DNA from: Gerris lacustris | Taxonomy: Eukaryota; Arthropoda; Insecta; Hemiptera; Gerridae | DNA length: 64,000 nt | NCBI GenBank assembly: GCA_951217055.1 | Contig: OX578281.1 | Location: 9,082,447 to 9,146,446 of the forward strand | Reading direction: 5' to 3' | In this document: in pieces, positions 1 to 13,703 of the stretch | Numbering within the stretch: the stretch's first letter is position 1 | Layout: the number at the start of each line of letters is the position of its first letter | Translations under genes and position numbers: made by a program | The notes under the pieces: model-generated | The model's input: the letters and a program-made list of their open reading frames with translations, nothing else | The model's database searches: none | Told to the model about the DNA's origin: nothing

Positions 1-898
1 GGTGTAAATGCAAAAAAAAAATCATATTTCGAAAAAAAGTCATTCTTTATAAAGTCTCCTGCATGTTTTGGAATAAAGATATATCGAATTAAAAATTTCG
101 TACCTTGCACCCTGTACCCAAAAGGTACAAATTTTTAAAATTGGTCAAGAGGGAAGTGGTGTTATTTTCAATTTTTCGAGAAAATGTTAAAAGCTTTATA
201 AAAATAAGTATTTTCTATTCTAAGATCATTTTTGAATAAAAAAATTTAAAACCGGATGTCAAAAATCCCCCCCCCCCTTCAATATTGAAAAATATATAAT
301 GTTGTTCAAACTGGATAAATGAGGTATCATTTTAAAGGTCTTGTTTTGTACATCAAAAGGGTGGGTGTTTCTTTTTTTTAATTTCTTTCCCACTTTAAGT
401 TGCTTTAATCAAAAAGGTTATTATAACAATGTACAAAAAATGTTGATGTACAAAACAAGACCTTTAAAATGATACCTCATTTATCCAGTTTGAACAACTT
501 TATATATTTTTCAATATTGAAGGGGGGGAGGGGATTTTTTACATCCGTTTTTAAATTATTTTTATTCAAAAATGATTTTAGAATAGAAAATACTTATTTT
601 TATAAAGAATAACATTTTCTCGAAAAATTGAAAATAAGACCACTTCCCTCTTGACCAATTTCAGAAATTTGTACCTTTTGGGTGCAGGGTGCAAGGTACG
701 AAATTTTTAATGCGATATATCTTCATTCCAAAACATGCAGGAGACTTTATTACAATAATAATATTACAATAAAGTTTATTGTTGCTCATATACAATGTAG
801 AACTTAAAAGTACAGTAAAAAGTTTATAAAGAATGATTTTTTTTTTTAAATATGATTTTTTTTGCATTTACACCTATAGGTAAGTCGATCCGACACCC
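1..898. mobile_element. Long palindromic (foldback) MITE-like element, left tip cut by the window edge
   Basis: The left arm (about 1-352) and right arm (about 452-874) are inverted copies around a spacer of about 100 bp. Examples are GGTGTAAATGC at 1 against GCATTTACACC near 864, and the shared block that includes AAGGTCTTGTTTTGTACATC. The right arm has an extra block of about 75 bp near 750-828. The right end continues to ACACCC followed by TA at 899-900. The matching 25 bp on the left is outside the window. It shares arm sequence (CTCCTGCATGT) and a GGATCGACTT-type tip with the palindrome at 42613-43366, so both belong to one superfamily, probably TA-targeting Tc1/mariner-like MITEs. No coding sequence is supported. 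Confidence 0.75.
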
Positions 899-899
899 T

Positions 900-3189
900 A
901 TAATTAAATTGAGATAAAACCACAAAAGCTATTCTCCAGACTCCAATCATGTAAACAGAGTGCGAAATAACAGCTGAGAACAGCGCCTAAGCGGTGGCGG
1001 AACGAAGAACTAAAGGTGACAGATAAGCTCCTACCATTGGTTCCCCAACTAGCTCAACCTAGTGGTCAAAGAAGGTACTAGAATGTCTGAATTAAAAGAG
1101 GATCCAGGAACAAACAGGGATGAAACAGAAGTAGAAAGAAGGAAAGAAAATGAAAATATGAAAGAGGAGAAGAAGTTAATTATAAGGCCTTGTGCAAGGC
1201 CAACCTTAGGCTACCTCTTATAACCTCAATGCTCATAAGAACTCCTTTGATAGAGGAATGTGGAATGTCACGTTATTACCTGCCACTGAGTGGATAATTA
1301 GCATAAAGCCTGGATTTACAGGGGATGAGGTTCGTAACATTCGCACAGAAAATGTTTCATCCCCTGTTTGTTCCTGGTTCCTCTTGAATTTTTGCCCCGG
1401 GCGGCAAAATGTGGGGGGCGGCAAAATGATTAACAGACTATAAATTTATTTAACTAATTTAAGACCTGTAATATGACACAGTGATGTAGGTGTAGAGGGC
1501 GGCATGCGAGCTAGGCAGATGAGAGTGAGCGATATGAACGCAGTACTGTCAGTGAGTAGATGCCTTCTTAATTCCCTATTGCAAGGTCGGGTCACAGTGT
1601 AGTTTTCGCGTAGTCCGTCTCGACGATGCGCGCCCTATCCCTACGAACTAGACACAGGGCCGGCGCGACCCTAGGGCGCTAGGGCCTGAGGGGCGCCGCA
1701 AGATACTTGCCCACCAAGAAGTCAATGTTATTACAAAGAAAGATAGACGAATAACTTAAATTAGGAGAGATCTCATTTAAAACTAATAATATAATTATTT
1801 TGCAAATAAATAATTATTTTTTATGGAGCAATAGTCAAGTTGATATTAACAATTAAAACTGGGATTCCCACTTACATGTTTATGTGGGAAACAAACATTA
1901 AACTATTTTGTGTTTGTTTATTTGCATACCTTAATGGTTGTTTGTTTATATACTCAGTTGAGTGTGTATCCCCTAGTTCTGTTGCTGTATAGGACGTTGT
2001 GAAGGTATTTCATAATGAATCAGAAAGATTAATAGCATAGTATAGCGTTAAAGGTAAAACTTTTTTTTTTTTAGTCTAAAAACCGATTTAGTTAATAAAT
2101 GTTTTAAAAATTCTGCAGAAACAATTTTAAACAAACTTTTTGGTGATGCTTTTTTTTAGCTGAAAAAGCTCTAAAAAAGGCCCAAAATTCACCATTTTGA
2201 ACCTAATTTTCTAAAAATTTTCCGGGCCCCCCTTTGGGTTAGGTTCATGTATGACAGAAGAGAGATTAGTAGGACTGGCATCTATTTTAACTGAACTGAA
2301 CAGGAGTTTATTTAAAAATAGATTTTAATTTACTAGAGTTTAGTTGTTTCTTTTCGATGTCTCTGATGATTTAAGTCTCTTTTTCATTAAACATCAAAGA
2401 GCATCGAAAAAAAATAATCAAAACATTTGCAGCCGAAAAGTCAAATTTACATAAATACACTTTTAGTTTTTGGAAGAATTGTTTTATGTATAATGTATAA
2501 TATTTTCTGCGTATATGTATAATATTTTCTGGTAAAAAGATTTTACTTGAATTGTTTCGTTTCTCATTTTCAAATAAACCTTAGTTATCAACTTAAATCA
2601 TGATTTTATATTTTATCTCAAATATTAATAAATATACCAAGATTTTTCACAAGCTGACTTAGGAGTAAGAGTAATAGTTATTGGCGAATTGCTAGAATAA
2701 AGTGGTGGAAGGGGGCGGCAAAATTAGGAAAATATGTAGCTGCGGCCCTGGTATCGGCTTTCCTTACGGAAAGATCGACAGTGGATTGGGCGCTATTGTT
2801 TCTAATAAATTCTGTGTTCATTCTACTATATATTCAAGTAAGATATTTTCTAGCTCTGTTTCTCTTTATGTTTTTCCTGCATCTTTCTGTCACGAGTATT
2901 TCATGATCTTCTATTAGTTTACTCTTTATTTTCTTTGGCTATTGCCACATTTCTTGTAATAAATTCACTAATTATGGATGTTACAGTTGCCTTGATGATG
3001 AAATCATAATAAAGTTGTCGAAACACTGGCTATATAATAATACGAGTAAAGTCTGCGAATTAGAGCACTCTTGTTGGATTGTCTTATTTACTGAAGATAA
3101 TAATTCTCATCGAACGTATTAATGTGTTAATGTTAATATTCTATGAATGTTTTTTATGTAATGTTCTTTAAATTGTTTTTTAATTGCAG
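900..3189. other. Non-coding flank with fragments of DNA-transposon ends; no gene seen
   Basis: No receptor exon or other credible coding sequence is visible. A short inverted repeat (about 1097-1130 against 1350-1388, sharing CAGGAACAAACAGG) surrounds 220 bp. hAT-like tips occur at 1655 (CAGGGCCGGCGCGACC) and about 2744 (GCGGCCCTG), but their flanks do not match as target duplications, so I do not join them. A decayed hammerhead-like string lies near 2990-3030. The sequence just before 3190 is a normal splice acceptor. Confidence 0.4.
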
Positions 3190-3338
3190 GGCGCATTTCC
3201 TGTAGTTGTTGGGATAGGAGCATTTGTTATATTTACATCCGAATCTCTGCTCGATTTCTTGACTGGACATAAGATGCATACATATGATAATCCTCATATT
3301 AATACACGTGCCCTGATAATTGTATGGTATCCTTTCCG
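3190..3338 (+). CDS. Receptor gene A exon 2 (third membrane segment region)
   Basis: 149 nt, phase 0 in, leaving two bases of an Arg codon (CG). It encodes about 50 residues running from GAFPVVVG to RALIIVWYPF. The acceptor is TTGCAG and the donor GTAAAT. It aligns without gaps with exon 2 of gene B (50504-50652). Confidence 0.88.
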
Positions 3339-6300
3339 GTAAATAAATTTTATGTTTTGTTTTATAGTAATACTAGCCGGATATTATTTGTTTATGCTTA
3401 TTTTTAAACATTTCATCTAAAATAAATATAGTCCAGTCAAACTAGACATTTCACCTAACAAAAGGTCTAGGTTTCTGACACTATTACTTTAAAATGTACA
3501 GCAAAATGTAAAAATCGAGTTATTTTTCAAAATATGGTTGTTTCAAGTTTGTTTTTTCAATTTTCCACCCTTATGACTTGATTCTTCATCAAAATGTATA
3601 AGGGTCAAGCTTTAAGTAGAATTATCATTCTACTATGTGCAACTAGTATTAGGTTTTTATTGTAAATAGCGAGTTACGGCTTATTCAAGTTGGGATTATC
3701 TTTTGGGAAATTGCAGTATCTTCACACTAAATGTTGAGTTGGAGGGAGTCTAGCTAGATTGAATGTTGCTTTAGCCAATTTTACGAGAAGTTTTTATTGT
3801 AGGTTATTGAGGTTATACTTTTTTTTACCCCCATATATTGCAACCAACAACTGTTCACCTATACGTCAGCAATCTGCTCAGGTGTGGCTTAAGGGTCCAG
3901 AAACATTGTGGCTGCTGTTTGAAGGAGTGGCTTCAGGGTCCAGAAACATTGTGGCTGCTGTTTGAAGGAGTGGCTTCAGGGTCCAGAAACATTGTGGCTG
4001 CTGTTTGAAGGAGTGGCTTCAGGGTCCAGAAACATTGTGGCTGCTGTTTGAAGGTGTGGCTTCAGGGTCCAGAAAAATTGTGGCTGCTGTTGGAAGGTGT
4101 GGCTTCAGGGTCCAGAAACATTGTGGCTGCTGTTTGAAGGAGCGGCTTCAGGGTCCAGAAACATTGTGGCTGCTTCTCAAGAAATGAACACATTTTATTT
4201 TTTCCATAGCCAAAGAGACATAATGCAGTGATGGCTGGCAGTAAATGCGTGAATAAATTAATTATTTGAGACTGAGAAAGCATAAACAAGGCTGAATGAA
4301 TAAAAAAACATTCTGTGATTTTTCCTCTTCTGCATTTCTGGAAAAAGATATTATTTTTGCATTTTACCAATCTTGTTAGAACGACCAGAAGATCTATGTT
4401 CTCACCTACAATAACTACAGCATCAAACTCCGAGGACTTGGGAATGGCAGCGGTAATGATCAACACATCTGCATCCTCTTCTGCCTGGTGCACTAAAATA
4501 TTAACAATTTCTAAAAGTTCCTTCATCATATCAATTAAACGGATCTTGATAAGTTCCTTTGGTAAAAACATTTCCTGGGAAATTTGAGCTGCCGTTGCTT
4601 CATCAAAAGTTAAATCTCGAGAGGAGTGTGCCTTAACTCGACTAATACGTTCACTGCTCTGCGTATATTTTCGGTCAACGTCTGATGGATAGCCAACGAA
4701 AAGGACCATTAGGTTTAAGCCAAAATGAGAAATTAAATATTTAATTTAAGTATTTGCTATACATACGAATGAAGCTTTGTGTGGCCAAACAACTTTGCGG
4801 AGGAGGGAATCACTCATTGATTTTCAAATTATCAGCTTCTAAGCATCTTTTAAGTCCTGTTACATTTTAATCATTTTGATTTTTCAAATTCCTGAGCTTT
4901 CTTCTCTTAATTGAGGGATGTTAGAATTGTGGCAAATTCAGGAAACACTTCTACTTTTCAATGGTATAATTACTAGTATAAGCTTAAGAACAACGGACTA
5001 GTTTTTGAATTATGGTGGATTAAATGTTATCAGGTGTGAAATTATACTGGAATTTCGTGGTCGAATTTAAAAAAAAATCAAAATTATTAAAATGTAACAA
5101 GACTTAAAAGATGCTTAGCAGTTGATAAATTGAAAATCAACGAGTGATTCTGAAAGTTTTTTTTATGCTCTTGCTAATTTCTCTATCTCATTTAATTTTT
5201 GAGAATGGCATTTTATCGTGGGTCACCCTATATATATACAATTTGAATCAAATTGGAAATGCAATTAAATAATAATAACTAAATTAAAATAATAATAATA
5301 TCTATTGGTTTTTAAACAATATAGTTTTGCTTGAGAAATAAGATGGTTAATGGAGGTCATCTTCATAAATACAATGCTACATTCTTGAAAATATTACTTG
5401 TTTATTTATCAAAGCAGCTATTGGCTTCTATAGAGCCATCATCAGTGAGAAGAACACGGTTCTTTTAATTTCGGTTTATTTATATGTTAGTAAGTTTTAC
5501 CGCATTAATAAATTTAGCGATCATTATCACTTCATAGCAGTGTCGGTGTTCGTTTTACTAAAAAAAAAATATTTAAAAAAGTTGTTTCTCATTAAATAGA
5601 TGAAGTTAGAATTTTTTTCCCGTTCTAAAATTCCAATTTTAAATTTGAAGCTTACGTTTACGCGAGCGTGGAACGCGAACGCTTGGGCGGATAATGTTGT
5701 TCAACAAACTCAGACTGGGTATTGGTAAAATGAACATAAGTGATCAAATGTCAACTTACTCGGTCATCTATTACTCAAGTTATCGTCATCGGTAGATTTG
5801 GTGACGATGGTTTTGTGACGGTTTTTGGTTTATTTTTTCGGATTCACTCCCGGGCTCCAGATCGTGTCATAAGGAACTTCGTTTCAATAAATACCCACTT
5901 GTTTTTCATTTTAAAAACCACCCTTTTTAGAAAGTTATTATTGTATTTTAACTATATATTTGGCTTTGTTTATAACCTGAACAGAACACTGCGCTAGTGC
6001 ACAAATAATGTTGGGTGGGAGAAAACTCTCAGTGACGTCTCCACGGCTTTATCAATGTATTTTTGTACTACGTTTTTATTAGCTTGCTTTCTTGTTTGTT
6101 TGTTTGTCCAGTACAAATCTTGCAATCGATTTTTAACTAACTTCCCGAGTAGCTAGACATTATAAACTTTTAGAATAGCTCAGAACACGATGACAATGCA
6201 ATATTTTAATACTTTTAGCCATCTTTCAGCAGATTTTAATTCGTTTTCAGCAAATTTTGCTATATGGAAAATTAGTTCGGAAAAAATCCGCAAGTTATTT

Positions 6301-9300
6301 TATTTGTTTTGACATGTCCCATATTTACAATCTTCATTTTGACGGGTTTCAAATTTGTGATTTTTTATTAAAGCTTGGTTTACACGATCCAAGTGGACTT
6401 GGACCAAGTAACTTTGATCAAATTCACTTGGACCCAGTGGTTGTGCAACTTTTGAATTAGGGTTTACACGATCCAAGTAGACTTGGTCCAAGTAGTTTGA
6501 ACAACACTGTCAAAATCAGCTGTTTCTGTTTCAAGTATATGTTAGATTGAATGTGTGATACGTTTTCCCCTTGCAACTTCCATTAATTTAATACATTTCA
6601 CATCCCATAAAACACTCTCTGCCTCGTAAAGTTCCATAAACCTTACATTCTCATGTATAACATGTCATAGTTACTAAAACATTTTTTATGCGCCCGCCAT
6701 ATTGCCCGCCATCTTAAAAATATTAGGTGTGAAATTTGAATAATTGCATATTCTTGTTCTACACTTCAAGACCTTTAAATTGATGTGTAACATGTCATAG
6801 TTACTAAGAACTTTTTTTAGTCGCCCGCCATATTGGCCGCCATCTTGAAAATATTACGTGTGAAATTTTAATAGTTGCATATTCTTTTTCTGCATTTCAA
6901 GACCTTTAAATTGATATATAATATGTCATGGGGACTAAAAACTTTATTTATAGTCGCCCGCCATATTGGCCGCCATCTTGAAAATATGTGATCCAGTTGT
7001 CTCAAATGCCGAGATGCACCTGTGTGCCAAATTTCATGTTCCTAGCTATAGTAGTTTATGAATTGAAACAAGCAACGGACAGACAGACAGACAGACAGAC
7101 CCGTTATATAAGGTTTCTTTTTGTACTTTGTACAGAAACCTAAAAACTGTAAGAACCAAACAAAACTAACAACTAAAACCAAACTGTACCTTCCTGTAAA
7201 CAAACGGTATAAATTCGTCATTTTTGACAGCTCATTCTTCATTATTTGCAGGTGGGCGCCATTTTTATTTCCATCCAAGTCTACTTTGATCAAAAAAAGT
7301 TGGGGCCATCCAACTTAACTTGAATGGTCCAAGTACACTTTGATAGCCTGTTTACACGATCAAAGTAGCGTCAAATCTGACTTGGTCCAAGTCCACTTGC
7401 ATCGTGTAACCCCAGCTTAAGAGATATAATCTTATATACTTGTACACATTTTTACTTGTAAAAATGTGTACAAGTATATAAGTATATATATAACTATATT
7501 CTAGATAGCGTTATTGCAGGTTCGCTACGCTTGCCTGTTTAAGCAGCATTTGATGCATGCTTGTGTTGCATGCTTGTGTTGCATGCTTGTGTTGCATGCT
7601 TGTGTTGCATGCTTGTGTTGCATGCTTGTGTTGCATGCTTGTGTTGCATGCTTGTGTTGCATGCTTGTGTTGCATGCTTGTGTTGCATGCTTGTGTTGCA
7701 TGCTTGTGTTGCATGCTTGTGTTGCATGCTTGTGTTGCATGCTTGTGTTGCATGCTTGTGTTGCATGCTTGTGTTGCATGCTTGTGTTGCAGGCTTGAGT
7801 TGAAGACTTGTGTTGCAGGCTTGCTGTTGCATGCTTGTGTTGCAGGCTTGCTGTTGCAGGCTTGTGTTGAAGACTTGTGTTGCATGCTTGTGTTGCAGGC
7901 TTGTGTTTCAGGCTTGAGTTGAAGACTTGTGTTGCAGGCTTGCTGTTGCAGGCTTGTGTTGCAACATCTTTATTAAATGAAGACGATCTACAACTTATGT
8001 GTTAACCGGCCACTGTAGCAAGCCTGCATTAACTTTATTGCAAACGATTATTCTACGACGCCCGTATTTACGGGAGAGCGCAGCGACCCTGCAAAAACTT
8101 TAAAATAATGGTATCTAAAAATACAGGGAACATATGTTAAGGCCCAGCTGTTTATTCAGGCTAGCGCAGCGAGCCTGCAATATTTGATAAATTATTATTA
8201 TCTACAAAAGATTTATCAATAATCTAGCGTAGCATAGGTTAGCTATTCTAATTTAACTCCATATCAAAGTGGTCACCTATCAAGTGACAAACTAACATCA
8301 TCTTGATTTGTGGTCTACTAACTAATTTAGTTTCTCAAGATCAAGAAAATCATATTGTCCACCATAATGGGTGGGACATGGCCCACATGGGACATGGCTC
8401 TCTACGAGTTTGTTTTTTTCAAATGCCTATTGCCAAGCTATGTCCCACAGATGAACTTAGCCGACCAAATATTCTTAAAAGGCATCTAAATATTAACTTA
8501 TACACAAAAATCTAGCATGATGTTAGTTAAACATTATTTTGTACGCTATCTCCTTGACTATTACTACTAGAAAAATCCAAAAAGTAAGTTTATTGTTTCA
8601 CATTTTTATTACTAAAACGAATTTCATTAATTATAAAATAAAATTCCAGATCAGATGAGGGCCTAATCTTCTATATTGTGAATGCTCTTCTGTTGTCTAC
8701 CGGCGCCACAATATTCATTACAGTTGTGCCAGCTGTTATACTTTACAATCAACTTACAACCAACATCTGCGCCGAGCTTTCCTTCCTCATGCTGTCGATA
8801 AAAAAATTGAGAGAACGCACATCTTCTCTCTATTTGACAAAATACGGCAAGAAGCACAGAAACATTACTGACAGTGATTATGAGGATTGTCTCTATTCCT
8901 GCTTTAAACAGAACATTGAACATTTCCATAAGATTATTCAGTAAGTTCTCATTTCATGTAAGCAATTCATTCAAGTTGAGAATATAGCCCAAGTAGCATG
9001 ACAGTCCCTAGGATATCTACAGGGCCAGTCACTTCCATTCGCACATCCTGTGGAGGGTAGAATTATTGTTTCTGGATGACTTATGGCTGACCCGATGTCT
9101 GCCCTTCTAACGTTAATGGGACTTCCATGGCATGTGCTTTAGGATATGCTATGGACAGTTCTGGGACATATTCTGGATGCTTAATACGTAAATTTTTCAA
9201 ATAACGAAGAGTTGTGTCAATGGTCATATGCATTAACATCTACGGCAGTTAAAGTATAAATACTTAATGTTGGACCCCCATGTGAAATCTATTATTGAAT

Positions 9301-12300
9301 TTAAAGTATGTACTAGCAATTTTATTTTATCCTTGCGAGATTTGAACCTGGTACCAATGTACCGGTACCCGGTGTCAGTCTGATGCTCTATATCCTCGGC
9401 TAAGTGCCATTTCTAATTTGGTGCAACTCAAAATGAATACTTAAACCTTACCCCATAAATATATAACTTTTATAAACAATTTTAGTATATTTCAGATTGT
9501 TTCATTATATAGCTTTCACTGAAACATCATCCTTTGTGTAACGTAAATTCTAATTAAACCTGTTAACATCTTTTAATGAAAGCAAAAAGCTTTAGAAATT
9601 ACAATTCATCCATAGAATACCCCTAAGTGGACATTCCTTTAAGGACATCCATAGGATACCCTTAACTCGATGTCCATAGGATACCCCAAATGGATGTCCA
9701 TAGGATACCCTTAACGGGACATTCCTAGGAAACTGGATGTCCAGTTTCCTATCCATAGGACATCCTTAGGATGGCCTAATGAGGCATCCAAAACAGGATA
9801 ACCATAGGGGAACCTATGGATTAATAATTATGGACAGGATATCCCAGGGATGCCTTTTGGATCAGTTGCGCTATTTGGGAGTTACTATTGATTAAAATAA
9901 GCAATTATAATTTCAGAAATGTGAAGATTTGATTTAGATTTATGGTTTGTTAAAACGAAAACTCGATTCCATTTATTTTCCAGGTTTTTCAAATCAGCAC
10001 AGACCATGAGTTCTCTAGTAGTATTAATATTTTTCACTTCGTGTGCACTGCTCTTGGCAATAGCTGGAATCGGACTTGTTAATGTAAGTAACATGAAACC
10101 TCCTCATCCCATTATATATTGATGAATCTCATTATGTTCTTATAGAGGAACAAATTAGTGAACATTTTGAAATGAACCGATCTGATTAATTAGTAATTCT
10201 AAGTTCTAAGTAATTAGTAATTGATGAAGTTATTCAACAGGAATATTTCAGCAACTCACAAAACAGAAAAACTACTTTGGTAGCAGTAAGGTAGAGTAGT
10301 GGGGATATGGGACTACAGACTTCACCCACCTCCTTAATTTACCTTAATTATACACCGCACAAATGGTAATAAGTAACTACTATAATTTTCTACTCAGGCA
10401 ATGTTTCGGATTTACCACTTTTTGAGGATTTAAGAAGGGAAAATGACAATTTTTTTAAATTACTTTAGGATGTTGACAATATCTTTTGATGATTTAATTC
10501 TATGGCTAAATTATTCTCTTCAACGTCTAGATACATTTATAACGGGAATGCATACAATTAACAAAAACCTCCTTCAATGCTTCAAAGCTTTATTCCTGTC
10601 CTTATATTTTTCTTCTGTCTTATCCAAAATCACTGGTCTCTGTTTTACAAGATAAATTACAAATCTATATCTGTCACTCATAATGAAATAAACCTGGAAG
10701 ATAGTTGCTTACAGAGGCAACGTGTTGACTGGTTAAGCGCGAAACGGAAACTGAACAGATAATGTGTACACGGAGAGATAATAGCGTATAACCCTACAGC
10801 CAGATTAGAGCCGCCTAGAAACCGGAGAGGCTCGAGGGGGTGTTCGATGAAAAGCGGTATCAATTTGGTTCCTAGGCAGGCGAAGTTTGATCGCAACCAT
10901 CGCTTCACACTTGTTCGGCGACCGCGTAAATAGTACCGAATTTGAACCGTCTCGCCTAAAACCTATTAGTGTGAAACGAGCCTAACTCTTCAGTCAGTCT
11001 AACCTAATCAAAAATAAAAAAGTATTTTTTGTGTATATTTAATAAATCTTAAAGACTTTTAAGTCAAAACCTCTCCGCCGAGAACAAACGTTAGTTCTTA
11101 GCGAGAGGAAAAGTGATAAATCTATGATTCTTAAATTATAGATTTATTTTTCAGGGATTAAATACAGTCCATCCTCAGGCTAAACCTTCTTTTTTGACCG
11201 GCTATACATTAAATTGTGATAACCACATCACCCTACAATTTCAACCATTTCCTCCTCATCCCTTTAAGGATCCACTTACTATAATTTCTACAGGATATAC
11301 TTAGCATTAGAACTAGGTAATAGGCAATTTAATACATATTATATTCATTGCATTTAAACCAATCGTCCACTGGAAGCGATTACTTGCGAATAAGCGACCA
11401 GGTGACTATGCGCGACCAATCCAAATATATAGAGTACAATGTAACCATGTCCTTTGCAAGTGACCTTGAGTAGGCGCCCACGCGCTACTACCGGTGGCAG
11501 CAGGCGACTAGAGACTGTTCTCACTGAAATGGGATTATTCGTTTGTAGTCGCCAGTATAAATACCATGATTACTCTAAGCTAAGCACTTATTACTAATAT
11601 AATCACTATGGATATAGAAAAATGAATCACGCAAATCTATAACAAAACCCCACTATGGGATATGAGGAACAATTTGTATCATTCCTGTAATATTCAGCGC
11701 AAACTGTTGGGAAAAGGTGCAGAGGAAGTAAACGCTAGACGTTCCACAGTTGTTATTGTCTCCCTAAAATTCGGCATTTTGGAGATCGATGGCTCTATAA
11801 TATTCCAAAAGTAGTAAAACGTCTCTGGACGCATTCTGTAATAATCGAAAAACTTTTGGGGGTCATTCTGCAAATTGGCGTGCAGATGATAGAATTCTCC
11901 CATTGACTTCCTCCTATCTAATATTTGGTAACCCAAAACCGATTTCTTCTATGAGTTAGTAACCAACGCCTCGTGAGATAGGGGTTCTCCAAAATAAACA
12001 TTAAGTCCAGATCATCTATTTAAAAAAATAAAAACCGAGAACATATAGAAGGCGCAAAGACGTGAAGTGACAGTCGCGTGAAGTCGCTTACAATGGACGA
12101 CCCCTGTCGCGCATAGTCGCTTGATTCCAGACACCTGTTGTCGCCTGGTCGTTTAGTCGTGCTTAGTCACTTCCAGTAGACGACCGACCTTATTATGAAT
12201 TAGACTAATTCATATTCATTAGTACTTGCTTTATACAGGATGAAACAAGAATAGGAGTTCAGGTGAAATCAGCTATTTATTGCACTATTGAAGTTGGTGT

Positions 12301-13650
12301 GCTCGCTCTGGTTTGCTGGAAAGGTGAACAGGTTCGATCTATGGTAAGATTTTAAAAATGATGATTATTTTTAGGGTCCGTAGGCAAAACCAAGGACCCT
12401 TATATTTTCCTGCGTGTGACTGACCGTCAGTCCTCTCGCGTGCTCTCACGGCTACACCTTTCGTCCGATCACTTTGAAATTTAGCATGTATGTGTTTTGT
12501 ACATACCCACATATTTCAAAAATATAGCGACTTGAAAAAAAAAAATTTTCAAAAAAATTAGGGTAAAAAAACTTAAGGGTTAAAATTTGTTTATTTTTTT
12601 CGACACCGTGAGGGGTATCATATGAAAGGGTACGTCGAGCTGATTACAAAAACATATAATTCTTTAGATAAAACTTTGATAGGGCGAGCCTAGGCAAGTT
12701 TGAAGTGGGTGTGAAACGTGTCCCCTCCCTCTATCTCGCTTATGTGAAGTGCAAAAAATCTGAAAAAAATTCCTGAACATTCTTCGAACAAAAGTAAAGA
12801 TACCACTTTTTGGAAATTTCGAAAAAAATATTATTTTATTTTTTATTGACAAAATACGTTTTTTTATAATTATGGTCTTTTCGATGTATTTATATGGTTG
12901 TAGTCCGGTTCAGTGGCAAAACAATACTTCATCAGAGTGTGTTTTGAGAATATCAAACCCTTAGGATGGTTCAAAGTAAGCTTTTTAACATTTAAAAAAA
13001 AAAAACACTGTTTATACACTTTACAGTTAAACACTATATAGTGTGGCCTACGGACCCTCGCTGTGTGCTGCACACACTTGACCTGTTTATTTAAATTTTA
13101 AATTAGTCTGTCACTTAGGAGGACACATCCTCGACTCCTATCAATTACTTTATATGTTTTGCTTTTTAGGACCCATTATTGTCTAGGATAGAGCCCATTA
13201 TTGTCTAATTTATTTACTTTTACCCTTTTGTTCTGCTTCTAAGTTTATCAATGGTAACCGAAGCGTTGTAATCTTTTTAAAGATCCTTTTTAATGTTTCC
13301 ATGTCACTAAATTCAAAGACAGAAATCAATTTTGGAAATCGGGAGACTTTTTGGGTCTCGTGTCAGTTTATCAGTCCTTTAAAATTTTATCTTAAAAACT
13401 ATTTTTCCGATTTTAATGAAATTTGTTATGGTAGTTTATACTTGGTGCCCATTTTGTTAGTCTCATACAATTTCTCTATTTAAATTTTGTGCTCATTGGC
13501 TTCTCTTTCACATGCCCACATATGTTTTTTATTAACACCTACATTTTAAAAACTACTTTTTTTTTTTTAAAGAAATTTTGATGATTTGTTGAAATTTGCT
13601 CGCAGAGGGTTCCACATTTATTTCAACCGTCTGCACAAATTAAATATTGC

Positions 13651-13703
<53 letters not shown>

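Noticed and set aside
1655..2745. hAT element between CAGGGCCGG at 1655 and CGGCCCTG at about 2744
   Set aside because: The flanking 8-mers do not match and the subterminal sequences differ, so the two ends may belong to different elements.
7511..7922. Several long Cys/His/Gln-rich ORFs on both strands
   Set aside because: They are translations of the 13-bp repeat in different frames, with no non-repeat coding context.
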